Shown piece after piece: positions 26,363 to 52,960 of a stretch of DNA of 64,000 nucleotides; positions within the stretch are counted from its first letter, which is position 1, and the number at the start of each line of letters is the position of its first letter. The stretch lies in NCBI RefSeq assembly GCF_036417845.1, contig NC_089982.1, positions 44,789,684-44,853,683 on the forward strand, in the 5' to 3' direction. This DNA is from Apteryx mantelli (taxonomy: Eukaryota > Chordata > Aves > Apterygiformes > Apterygidae). The position numbers were made by a program, and so were the translations under genes. Under the pieces are notes generated by a model, which was not told the DNA's origin, made no database searches, and saw only the letters and a list, made by a program, of their open reading frames with translations.

Positions 26363-28029
26363 AAGGAACTGAGTTTCATTACTTTACTATGAGCTCAGTT
26401 TTTAGGTTAGGAAGGTACTACCATATTTTTCTGAAAATAATTTGGACACTAGGAACTTGAATGTAAATTTAAGAAATCCAGTTCACAGGTTGCACAATAC
26501 AGACAGTGCATCTGCTCACTTTCAACACTCTGATGAAGCAGACCCTGTACTGCTTCACAAAGTTGCCTATGGCTAACTGATAGTGCTTATAAAGCTTCCT
26601 ATCAGCTGGATGGTTTATGCTGTCAGTATTTAGCTCTTTGTCATAGCTGTTTTTTAAAATCTCTCTTGTTAATATGATGACTCCTTTATTTTCAATAAAT
26701 CCAATACAATGTTCATAAATTGATTGGTGAAAAACTGCATCCATGTTACTGCTGTAGATACACTGCATTGGATGCTAGTATTCTACTCTATGTTTTTGGA
26801 ACCTTTCCCAAGAATCATTTAATTATGTTTTCTCTTTCCCTGATTATCTTCACCCCTATCCTACTCATTTTTTCTGCTGCTTCATCTGTTTATGTAAACT
26901 AGATAACGAAGCAGCATAATCCTTGGGCTGGCAAGAGTGTTACATGTTGTTAAGGGAGCTCTTGTTTTGTAAATGTTGAACCTGGGTCATGAAAAGCGTT
27001 CTAATTAAAAACTGTGCTGTTAGACGTTAACAGTTGAAACTTGCCAGATCTTGGCATCAAAAAGCAGGGAAATAAGGATTAAAAAGGAGCCACCTGCTTG
27101 TAAATTCACCTGAAAAGCACCTGAAAGTAGGTGGTTTCTCAAATAGGAGTGCAGGTAACTTCATCAAGTAACAAAGGCAATTAACTTAAGGTGCTTTTAC
27201 ACATGTGCATTATAACTTGCAGCAATTGACCTATTTTCCTTCTCAAATCAAACCTGGTTTGATACTGTCCTCTGGAAAAATTAAAATCTTACTCTGCAGA
27301 CAGGAATTGGTGGAAAAAATAGGGCCCCATAATGCAGTATGAATATAAACCCCTTCTCATGAACAACATTATCAGATGCATCTGTTCATCCTGGGCTATT
27401 CATATTTAGCAGCACTATGCTCACTTGGTCCATCTGGTCTTGAGATGCCCACTGAAGGAAGAGTATACAGAACAAGTAGGATCTGCACTACCATTAAATG
27501 TGCAACCAGAGAATAGCAGCACTTCAGAATGAAGATACCTTAGCAGTTTTCTTAAACATGTACCTTAATTTGAGATAATTTGCCCCATAAAAATGAGCTA
27601 TAAAAATAACTTATGACCTATAAAGTAACTTAAAAGGAATCAAAATATATTGTTTTCACTTTTCTTTTAAGTTGTTACAGCTTAAATACATAGAATTATT
27701 TTTTCTTAGCTGCTATGCTTTCCAATACCTCTTCAGATCAGAGTTTCAGGTGAGTTTTCCTTTTATACTATGTGGAACCAAACTATGTAAGGACAGAATT
27801 CTGTATCTGTGATTTTGGTGGGATTGGACAGATTCAAGAAAAAGCAAATGTTGAGCCTGTAAATTAAAAACTTGTAAGACAAAAAATAAAATGGTTTCTT
27901 AGAAATAATGTCAAGCAATTTCTGATGTAATTTTAATTTCTTAAAGCACTCCATTGCATCTACATGCTGTGTAAGTTTCCGCTAAGTAATTAGATGGTGT
28001 AAATACCTGGCAATTATCCATAGCATCTC

Positions 28030-28150
28030 TATGTATCCAAGTGCTTTACAAAGGATGGTAGCTATCATTATCCCAATGGGGATAAGGTACAGAGAATGAG
28101 GGAACTTGTCCAAAGTTACTCAGAAAGGAGCAGGAAATTCATGTCATCTG
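28030..28150 (-). mobile_element. MIR-like SINE fragment
   Basis: AAGTGCTTTACAAA, CATTATCCCAATGGGGATAA, GGTACAGAGAATGAGGGAAC, TTGTCCAAAGTTACTCAG is the reverse complement of the MIR 3' half. Confidence 0.6.
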
Positions 28151-28550
28151 AATGCTTTTACAATGGTCTGTCCACTTGGCAACACCATTAAGATTTTTCC
28201 CCTTTTGAACATAACCAACATACTATTCCCATGTAGTTATTCATTCCATTCATATTCAACTGCAGTTATAAAGGGAAAATAAGATATTGCACGTATATTC
28301 TGCATGTCAGTGCACACTTTGGCTTAAGCTGGTTGAACACATGGAAACTAATCTAAGATTGGAAAAAATGGGACCTAAACAAAAGCTTGAATTCAGTCAA
28401 TAGCAACCTGACGCATAGCAGACTCTGGGATCTTTTTACTCCAGTTCACCTTGGTACACATCTAGGGAATTTCAAAACATTTTCTGAATACTGCACTTGG
28501 AAAATAGCCCAAGTCCTAAACTGCCAGGATGCAACTATGCTAATAGTTAC

Positions 28551-28714
28551 CTTTCTGAGACACAGTACTAGAGGATCTCCTCAGCAAATTCTCCCCAGGG
28601 TCAGCATTGGTACAGTCTCTTATAGTCATCCTGGCTGCCTTAAATGAAATGTTTGGCTCAGACTTGCCACCAGCCAAAGAGATTACTGATGGATGGATTT
28701 ATGTATGATGTGGC
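28551..28714 (-). pseudogene. AADAT-like pseudogene, exon 2 relic
   Basis: 164 nt against 169 in AADAT. One frame reads IHPSVISLAGGKSEPNISFK, aligning with PPSLISLAGGAPNPNTFPFK; the rest of the exon stays open in that frame. The acceptor TTTGTTGCAG and donor AAAG then GTAACT are intact. A 1-nt deletion between the acceptor and the SLAGG motif breaks the frame relative to a phase-1 entry. Confidence 0.85.
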
Positions 28715-29227
28715 CTGCAACAAACACAGAGAATAAGGTAACAGTATACTCAGGCATCAAGTTAATACAACATAAACTAAATGGTGGTAATTGTCAGAAA
28801 ATAAATAGGCCAGAATCATTGGCCTTGATTATTGAAAAAATGTTTAATTTTGTCCTAATGCAAAGTGCTTTATCTGAAGATGCATATATGCATTGCTGTC
28901 ATGCTGTTGTCATTGCTACGTTGTATTTATATTGTCAAAACATACAATTACAGATCAAGATGAGATTGTGCTAGGTGATATACCAAAAGAAAATGCCTTA
29001 TCTAAATGCAAATATTAGAGAAAAGGCAAATGCTGGGTACATGTAGATGGGGGAGAACAGAGATGACAAGGGACAAGCAAGGCAGAATTGGTGCAAGGAA
29101 GGGGTATGACGCTAGAGTCCTCACTGAGCTGCAGTGAGGTTGAGCTGAGGCTCAGCAGAGTCAGGGCACAATCTAGTTTGGAAGGAGAGGAGCCTTGAGC
29201 ATAGACATAGCTCTGGGAATCAGAGGG

Positions 29228-29292
29228 GAATCAGGGGGGTTGGACTAGATGATCTCCAGAGGTCCCTTCCAACCTCAGTGATTTTGTGATCC
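29228..29292 (+). mobile_element. CR1 LINE 3' end
   Basis: GGTTGGACTAGATGATCTCC followed by AGAGGTCCCTTCCAACCTC and a GATTTTGTGAT tail is the typical avian/sauropsid CR1 3' terminus. Sequence 5' of about 29228 is not clearly CR1, so the copy is strongly 5'-truncated. Confidence 0.88.
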
Positions 29293-32200
29293 ACATGGGT
29301 AATACTGGATTTTTGCTGTGAAAGAAATTTCTCGGAGATAAATTGCTTAGGTAGCTGAGAAAAGAGCCAAGGATAGAACAAGGATAATCATTCCAGAACA
29401 GCAAGAGGTGAAAAATTTTGAAAGGCCTGTTGGGGGAATGATTAGAGCCACATGAAAGTAAATGAACATAGAAGTCCAAAGGAAAAAAAAAAACCAAGCA
29501 GGTTGTGTGGTCAAGGAAAATAAAGATCATCAGCAATTTCTGCATAGAAATTACCATCAATTTTCCAGCATATTGGAAAATTAATTTAAATTTCTATGTC
29601 TGATGAATTTGACCTGTACTGAACTGCAAAAGTGTGGGTTAAATACTTCATGTGAAAAAGGTATGAAAAAAAATTGGATACTCAGTAATCCATCTTTAAG
29701 AATCAAGATTGTTCTCTTTGTTAAAGAGTTTGTGATAAAGTATTTCCTTTCTTATGTATTTCTAAAGTGCTTTTTGCTGTGTTCTTTTGTGTTTGTCTTA
29801 AAAGTGTTTGTGGGATGCCTGAAATGTTTATAGTTTAACTGGCTATGTGTGTACTAAGACAGTAACTCTTCCAGTCTTTCTCAGAGATGCAGGAACTAGC
29901 TTATTTGCTTACTAAATAATGTCTTCCAAGACCTTGGAACTGCTCTGAAAAAGGTGTTTTATATAATCTACCAAGAAAACTGAACTGGTATTTCCATTTC
30001 TCCTGTTTAGTGTTTTGGGGGAAGACAGTGAGAGAGTTTTATGTATTAAATTTTACACCATCTGATTGCAAAAGCATTCCCTATAATGCAATAAAATCAT
30101 TCTGTGTTGTCAGAATTCTGAACATAAAGAACACTAGACTAGAAAAACAGAGATAGAAGTCATAAATAGGGATGTAACTCCAAAAACCTCTTCTAGAATA
30201 AACTTTATCACTAGTGCAACTTCATAAACATCAGCTAACATATCAGCTATAAGGATCACTTTGCCCTGTTAAATTTTGTTAAGTGCTGACTTTCACTAAA
30301 TGCACTGCAAATTTTAATTTAAAGACATGAACATAAATCTATCTAATGTTTAAAACTGTTTTTGCATTCTGGTGGCTACAAAAAAGGAGGCAAACAAGCC
30401 ACTCAATATGACAGCTAAATTCAATCTTCGCTGTCTGTTGCATAGCAGGAGATGTTCTGCCTTCTGCTAAATTATCCTAGCTAAACACAGCAGAACAGTT
30501 CATGTTGTACCAATTAGACTGGCTATTCACTCAGAAGTCAGATTGGATAGGGTTTTCCTGAAGTAGTTTTATGTGAACTAAACTGGTGATAATTCATGCT
30601 GATGACACAAATAAGCAGATTTCTGGATTTAAGTGAAGCAGCAAGCTGAAAAAAAAAAAAAAAACAGAAAAGACTTCCCATTTCCGCAAAAAATAGTTAG
30701 TTTTTATAGACTCAGATTCTAGGTCTACGGTCCAGACAGTCGTAATTTTCTTTCCCGGTAGAGACACTCCTTTCTCCAGGGCTGTTGCCCACCCCTATTT
30801 CAGCGCATATCCCCCATTGTCTTCTGACGGTTATGCAGCAGTATAGTGCCACGCAGACTCTCCGCCGTGTCCTTAGTGGCTACAGGCTGCTGTGATGTGC
30901 ACTGAGAACATTGAGTTTCTTCTCTGCTAACATATCTGGGTTTCAGAGGGATTTTAGGGCTGGCATGCCAAGCTGGATATGGTTAAAAATTCCAGTGTTC
31001 AATATGCAGGAGCCAAACTCCTGGGTCAGGCATTGTACCTCTCCTAATGTGTTTTTTTTTTTTTTGAGAAAAGTGCAAGAAACTCCTCTGATAAAACTTT
31101 AATGTTCAAAGTTCATCATTAACCAAACAGAGAAAGATACTGTTCAAAGTTCTACACAAGTCAAGAAACTGAAATATCTTCACATTAATTTTTTCCAAGT
31201 CACATCATGGCATATTCACCTGCAATATCAATACAGATCTGACTTAATGTAAGTTGAAAATGAAAAGAAAATATAATTTTGAAAATATTCTCCAAATTCT
31301 GTACAGCTAATACAGGATCTTCTAGCACCGGTTGGATTTGTCAACACATTTCTGGGCTATTCATTCTCAAAATGAATCAACAAGATCTTTATCTTTCTTC
31401 CATAGTAATATGTGAGCTTTATGTAGCAACACAATAACTTGCACAGCCATTATAAGAAAGGTGAGGTATTACCATTCCTAGTAGCAATGCTGGAAGAAGG
31501 ATGGTATGTTTCTTTGTATTCACAGAGTTCTTTTCATTCAGTACCATTACAGTTCAAACACTGTAGTCATTCTGTTCCCATCTAAGACAAAGTCTGCAGT
31601 GGGGTGCTCAAAAACTGCTATTAAATAATAAAAAATGCCAAGATATTGGAACATGAACTCTCACGGTTCAATGCAGTTCTTTTAATATTTACCCCGTGTA
31701 TCAGAATCCAGATTTCAATGGCAAAACTGAAAATAACACAGATCTGTAAACCACAAGGTTTTAAAATACAAGGTTTCACACAGAGTAAACAATTATTACA
31801 GAATAAAGTTTAAAATGAAACAAGTTCAGAATTTAGGGGAACCTCCCCCCCAAAATTAAACTAAGGGTTTTACACAGAAACTCCTCTAAATTCTTGGACA
31901 CCACCATGAATGCTCAGGGATTTATATTCAAGTAGATGAAGTAATTCTCTGTATCTTCATGGTTTAAAATTAGAACTGTCCTATCATATACACACATTCT
32001 TTCTTCTAATGAGCTCCCCTCAAACAATCCTTTTTTTCCCCTCAATTATTAATCGTAACTTTATGCTAGAAGGCTCTTGTTTTGAAGTAAAGAAAGAGAT
32101 CAGTTTGCTTCAGATAATTTTTTATATTTTCCTTCTTTTATATTTTCCTTTCCAGATAAATGGCCTGTGTGGACCTAAAAATTGTGGAAATATTTTATGC

Positions 32201-35200
32201 AGAAATTTAGGAATTATGTTGAAGTTACTATAGTTAATATTTACAGACATCCACTGAAGGGGAGAACTGCCTCCCCTTGCTAAGTCCATGCAACTCTGAA
32301 AGCAAAAATGTGACACATCACACAATGAATCTAAATGTGTGCAGCAAATGTGATGGGTGTAGGATGGGCTGGGATTTACGTCCCTTGTGCTGTAGCATTT
32401 GCTTGGGTCATGTGCTTTGTCCAGAACTCCTAGGGATTTTTCACCTACCAAAGGCCTGAAACTCCAGTAAGTACAACTGGAGGTGTGAGTACTGGACCAC
32501 TCAGAAATGAGTCTTTAGACGCAGTCTGCCTCAGAGCTGACTGTAGTACTGCTGGAACCGCTTCTGCAGTTGTTACTGCCCCTATGTAGGTAGCACCAGA
32601 GGAGCTACTTACAGGAGTCCTTTCCTTCCTCCATACCCTCTCTTCCCCAAATGTAGATTGTGCCACTTGCATCAGACTGCTTAAATCCAGCTATGAATGA
32701 AAGAAGCTTTTTGATTTTGGGTAGCTCAAAAAAAGAGGGAAAAATGGCTTTCTGTCCATCATTTCTTATCTACATGACCCTGTTGTTTGGCATTTTCCTT
32801 TTGTCTCCAGATGGCTTCCTCCAGCATTGTTCAATCTCAATGAACACTCTGTCCCAGGTGACTAGAAACTGCATTTTAAGAGGTTCAGGGAAAGAGTATG
32901 TGCATATAAGATTTCACTGTCATTGTTCGATTTGTATTATTCAGGAAATTAATTTCATTTCAGACGTTTCACCACAGTCAGGGAAAAAAATCTAACTCTC
33001 TCTAAATTAAATTACCTGATTGTAAGAGGATCTAATGTGCAGCAAATGGAATTGCATTTTGCTTATATTCCACTAAATTAACATTTAGATGTTTGAAAGT
33101 CCAGAAGTGTATTATTCAACACATCATTATCATAAAGCTTGCTTAATAATGATGTTTTGATTACATTTTTCTAATTCTAAGTCTGGTTTAACAATGATGA
33201 CAGTATTTGCCCAAGAACAGAAATCAGTCTTGTATAACACATTTATTCCTCTGTAAAGCATAAGAACTATATTATTTTAATTATACAGCTATGTCAACTC
33301 ATTCTGTTGTATAAAATGGTTTTCTAAATTGAATATGAAATGAAAATTCATGTTTTTGCTTTACTGATGATAGCAAAATCTGAGCCTTCAAAATTACTAC
33401 ATGCAGTTAAGAAACAAGGTTGAAAACTGAAAAATTAGCTGCTAAGCATCAGTGTATAGAGGACCCTACTAGTTTGGACCCATTAGCATCATCAAAAAGT
33501 GTTTTCTTTTTGAAAAAGGTTTTCTTTTTTTTCAAGGAACTTGCAACTTCAGAGAGACTGTCCAAGCACCGTGCCCTCGGCTTGGGCTGCCAGGGTCAGG
33601 GTGGAGTGGGAGAAAGCGCTGCGGGAGGCCTGGCCGGGCCCGACTTGTGGGCTTGGTGGCCTGGCCCAGCCATGGCAGTGCCGCAGCCTTTCCTGCCCTG
33701 GCCCTGCTCTGGTCAGGTCAGGTCAGCCCGTTTAGGCGCTGCAGGGGCGTGGCTGTGTTGGGGGCCCTGCCCGGTGGCCTGGCCTCCCCCGCGGCCCCAC
33801 TCCAGCTGACACAGAGGACTGGAGTGAAACATGGACACGCTACTGGGGGAAAACTACAGCGCTTTTATCCAAAGAGTAAATAAAACTTATGTCACTACCT
33901 AAGATGTGGAGCACTAGAAAATCTGAACAGATAAAACTTTCCAAAAGCTTTGTGCCTGTTGGCAAGTATCTAATGCTTGGGATGATAAAAACCAGGGATT
34001 AGAGATCAGAACATTTCTTTATTTTTTTTTCATTTTGCTTGCTTTATACATCTGATAGCGTCATTGTCCATTCCACTATGTCCCCAGTTCAGTTACTTAG
34101 GCTTTCCATTCAAAAAGATGTCTATGCTTAACTAAGAGAGCAGTGAGCAGTTCTACTAGCACATACACATGCCTCTGTCTACCAGAGATTTTCTAACATA
34201 GCTACAGAATAATTATTCACAGACTGAAATGGAAGCCAGCAATTAGAAAACCTTTTAAAAACGAGGAAATAAGCTGCAAAACCTATGCAAAATGCAAGGG
34301 ACCTGAGGTCAAGTAATTTTATTTGTAATCACAGCCTAGTTTTGCTGGATCACGTTCCAATTTTTAATGTCCTTACATCAGTTCAATCTGACAAAATTAG
34401 TAAAACTAAAGTAAACTTTAGTAAAACTAAATATTCAAATCTTCAAACCCAGAGGCCAAAAAAGGCAGTAGGACAAGAAGGAAAGTGATACACATGCAAA
34501 AACAATTCCAGCATAAGGTGCTGGAGGAATATGTCACTTGGGATTAAGAAACAATGGCTCAGATGACCTCAGGTGCAGCTTGCTAAGTACTGACTTTCCT
34601 GTCTCCAGGCCAAAACAGGAAACAAAACAAAAATCCAAGGCAGAGCAAAAGAGCAATTCAAATGAAACCACAGATTTAACTGGAAACAACATTTTGCTTT
34701 TGAGTATTTTTAAAGTTTTTGAATTAGAATAAATTTAGTAATGCAAAATCCTATCAAAAAATTAAAGCAAAGTATTTTTCACTCTTACATTTCTATTTAT
34801 CTGAAACAATGAATGCAAATAAGTGTAAATTTAAACAAATTTGCCACAACTTCCTGTCAAATCAAATTATTCCAAATGTAGTCCTGAGAGACTTCTCTTA
34901 GTTTAGCTTAATTAAATACTTGAGATCAATTCATAACATTAACTACTTGAATGTAGCTAATGTATAAAAGTAATATCCTTTTTTCATGAAAAAATCTACT
35001 GATCACAAAGTGAAAAGAAACTACTTCTAAACATTCACTGTTTGAATTCAAAATATTTTCCCATTCACACTTAAAAATGACTGTATGTGGTGATTCATAC
35101 CAGGTCAGAAAGCATACTGTTAACCTCCATGTTACCTAAACGATGTTATTTGTGAAACAAAAAAGGATTTCCCTACACACATAATTTAAAAAGACTAAAC

Positions 35201-35394
35201 TGATTTTGTAAAAACCTTATGTTAAAATTTGGAGTAATTTTTGAAATTCACTCAAAATAAACAATCTGAAAGACGTTTTGGAAAAATAAACTGTGGAAAC
35301 CACACCTCAATGTTGGCTATTTCTCGCTGTGTTGTTCTTGTACACCTTAAAATATGCAATACTTGCACTGACATCTTGAGAGTGGTCTATGTCT
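29293..35394. other. Spacer between the AADAT-like pseudogene and AADAT
   Basis: AT-rich, no coding exon recognised. It should hold the first exon and promoter of the pseudogene copy, but I could not identify either. About 30720-30900 is somewhat richer in G+C with a few CpGs and might be an eroded promoter; this is a guess. The 33.56 kb GC block is listed separately. Confidence 0.55.
33560..33830. other. Isolated GC-rich block, origin unknown
   Basis: About 270 bp of very GC-rich sequence with several CpGs, GGCCTGGCC-type motifs and a GGTCAGGTCAGGTCAG direct repeat (33714-33729), with sharp edges against AT-rich, T-run sequence. It opens a 129-codon plus frame (33420-33809) by composition only. 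I see no start context, splice sites or known domain. It could be an inserted repeat, a small orphan CpG island or a processed-transcript fragment. Confidence 0.6.
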
Positions 35395-35400
35395 TTTATT
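35395..35400 (-). terminator. Candidate AADAT poly(A) signal
   Basis: AATAAA on the minus strand, 240 bp past the AADAT stop codon. It is the first perfect hexamer I found downstream. Further AATAAA copies occur near 34317 and 34018, so a longer 3' UTR is possible; sequence alone does not decide. Confidence 0.4.
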
Positions 35401-35639
35401 GTATGGCATTACTGTCACAAAAAGTTGTATATGGTATTCATTAAAATATTCAGGCCTATATTCTCTACAAACCTTTTTTTGGATGCTGATTATCTAAGTT
35501 TGGAATCTAAGCACTGGTACGATCTAAGGGAACGTCCACTGTATTGTGCTTGCTTTTAAAGTGTTCTGATAAAATCCAAACGTTAACAAATGTTTTCTGG
35601 AAATGATTTTGATTGCTGAAAGAGGTCTATTTAGCCTTT

Positions 35640-51044
<15,405 letters not shown>

Positions 51045-52139
51045 ATCTATGGGGAAAGAGCAATTAGTTGGACATTACCCTGGAAAAGTGAAGAGGACCC
51101 AGTGCTTTCAGTATGTGCTTCTTCCACAAATAACACCTCCAATTCATCATCTCCATAGATGGGCTGTTTTGTAAATTAAATGTCAATTTATTGCTGTTAA
51201 AATCAGTTTTGAGGAATTTTTCTTTTTGGAGTTGGTTGGAAGGTTTCTACTTCATACTTACTGGTTCTGCTACAGCTTTCCAATACCATCAACACAGTGA
51301 GATTAGGTCAAATATTTGTGTTCTGATGAACGCAAATAAGAGCTTTGATCTGGGGATTTGGTCTGTTAATGAACAATGTATACTGAATGTTCCTCTTAAA
51401 CCACTTTCAATTGTTCCCAAACAAGTGAAAGCAGCCGTCGGCCTTTTCCCCCTCCCTTTACTTCAAGCTGTGGAGCTCTAAAAACAGATTACAAATTTAG
51501 AGATCTGACAGATTTTAAGCACCCATCAGCTCTCTTTTAATGAGAATGCAGCTAAATTTCTTTAGCTGTATTAAATATTGCATTTAAAATGCATTAAGTA
51601 TTGCAAGCCACAGCTGTGTCACAACACTTGTCAGGATAGAAGACAGGTGTTTTCAGGAAGGATAATTAAGAATGCCTTTCAAAGTGTTTTAGACTTGTAT
51701 TTTTTTCACCTTTTCTCTGGTGTCAAAAGGGACTAGGTTAATACTGAAAAACATTCCCGCAGGAAGCTTCAAGGCCTGTTCTCACAAGAAAGCTATATGC
51801 TTGTTCATAGAGAAGCAAAGCACAGGAATCAAATGCGTGGTGAAAATAGTCTAGAATTCTGAATATTGCTTTAAAGTGTGCTTTCACTGAAAGTGCTGAA
51901 AATAATTCCCTAGGAGCCACACTAGCATGCTTGTGCTTACCATTGATTAAAAACGTTGTCAAGCAATGCTGCTCTAAAAAACCATGCCTTTAAAGAACAA
52001 AATGTTAACTTACTGTTTTTTCTGCCCTAAGGAGGTTTTTCCCCTAGTAGGTAGGTGCACACAAGGGCCTGCAATAGCCATTTTTCTATACATAAAGGCT
52101 TGCTTTATCGTTTCAGGCATAGCTTCTTTTACTCTACTT

Positions 52140-52960
52140 ATTTCTGCTGCTAGTCCGAGGCCGAAAGGGTGGCTCGGGCGTGTTTCGGGGAAATTCTGAC
52201 AGATTTCGCCGCTTTCTGAGGTTTTCTTCTTTCGGGGTGCGGAGGCGGCTGTGCGTGGGGCTCCCTGCCCGTTAGAGGACACGCCACGGTGGCGGCCACC
52301 GGGGTCCCCCGGGCCAAACGCGCCACCCCCGAGCGACCGGACCGCGCTCCTCCGGGCTTAAAAGGCTATTCGCGGGAAAGGAGGCGGCGGCGGGGCCGCC
52401 TCGGCGGCCGGGGCCGCGCTGCCGCCCTCCCCCAGGCCGGGCACGGCGGCCCGCCCGGCCCCTCAGCCCGCTGTAGGCCAGGCGCGGGACCCGCGGCGCC
52501 CCTGCCGCAGCCGCTCATGGCGGTTGGCAGCGGCGCCCGCCGCGCGCGCAGACCTACCGGCGGCGGCCGTTGGAGCAGCGCTCGGCGGCCCGCGCTGCTG
52601 CGCATGCGCGAGCCGGCGCGGTCGGCGCCGCCCGAGGCGGTTGGGGCTGCGGCGGCGCGGGGCAGGGCCCGCTGCGCCGGCCGAGGAGGGGGGGAGGCGC
52701 CTGTAGGCGGCCGGGTAGCCACGGGGGCAGCGGTTGCGCAGCCAGGCTGGTTGCGTTTGGGTGCAGATCCGGGGTGGATTCGCGTCAGGCTTGTCCAGGT
52801 GTATAGCTGTCACGTCAGCGCCTCCCTCCAGTGTTTCAGAAATTGGGGCGGGCGCAGGAAAAGGCTGGGAGCACCGGCGGGGGAAGCCTCCTCCCGGCGG
52901 CATTGCCCGCGTTGAGGTGTGCCCGCCTCCAGGGACAGGTGCAATGAAGGGAGGTGAGGT
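52140..52960. promoter_or_regulatory. CpG island, AADAT promoter region
   Basis: An abrupt block of about 0.8 kb that is very rich in G+C and CpG, inside AT-rich DNA. It lies 1.1-1.9 kb upstream of the AADAT ATG exon. There is no TATA box in a clear place; it has the look of a dispersed CpG-island promoter. Because the ATG exon has only 2 nt of 5' UTR, transcription must start in an upstream exon, and this island is the obvious place. Long open frames on both strands here (208, 146 and 118 codons) come from base composition. A plus-strand donor-like site (GGGAG then GTGAGG, near 52950) leaves open a divergent non-coding transcript. Confidence 0.8.
52558..52700 (-). other. AADAT: Predicted untranslated first exon of AADAT (5' limit arbitrary)
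   Basis: The minus strand has CGCCG then GTAGGT, a plausible donor at 52557-52556 inside the CpG island. Splicing from here to the acceptor at 51047 would give a 5' UTR ending 2 nt before the ATG. The transcription start cannot be read from sequence, so the upper limit is only indicative. Confidence 0.35.

Larger units (their letters stand above)
12861..28714 (-). pseudogene. AADAT-like unprocessed tandem pseudogene
   Basis: Relics of at least seven AADAT exons lie on the minus strand in the same order as in the intact gene, which starts about 7 kb further along: exon-2-like 28714-28551, exon-5-like 23281-23095, exon-6-like 22724-22661, exon-7-like 21879-21796, exon-10-like 20009-19945, exon-11-like 16215-16108, exon-12-like 14301-14206. 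Weaker candidates for exons 3 and 13 fall in the right places. Introns are present, so this arose by DNA duplication, not retrotransposition. The copy is dead as a KAT2 enzyme: frameshifts in exons 2, 6, 7 and 11, stops in 5 and 6, lost splice sites around 5 and 6, N202 to K and R399 to S. Identity is only about half at the protein level in exon 10, so the duplication is old. I did not find equivalents of exons 1, 4, 8 and 9. Confidence 0.88.

Noticed and set aside
29231..29560. 109-codon minus frame
   Set aside because: Runs into the CR1 3' end antisense; no conserved motif.
30420..30480. Possible relic of the AADAT ATG exon upstream of the exon 2 relic
   Set aside because: Only GGAGATG and scattered bases agree; no clear start codon context or splice donor.
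33420..33809. 129-codon plus frame over the GC-rich block
   Set aside because: Half of it is AT-rich flank and half is compositional; no domain or splice context.
52289..52915. 208-codon plus frame, and 146/118-codon minus frames, in the CpG island
   Set aside because: Rich in Arg, Ala, Gly and Pro as expected from GC-rich DNA read in any frame; overlapping frames on both strands are equally open.
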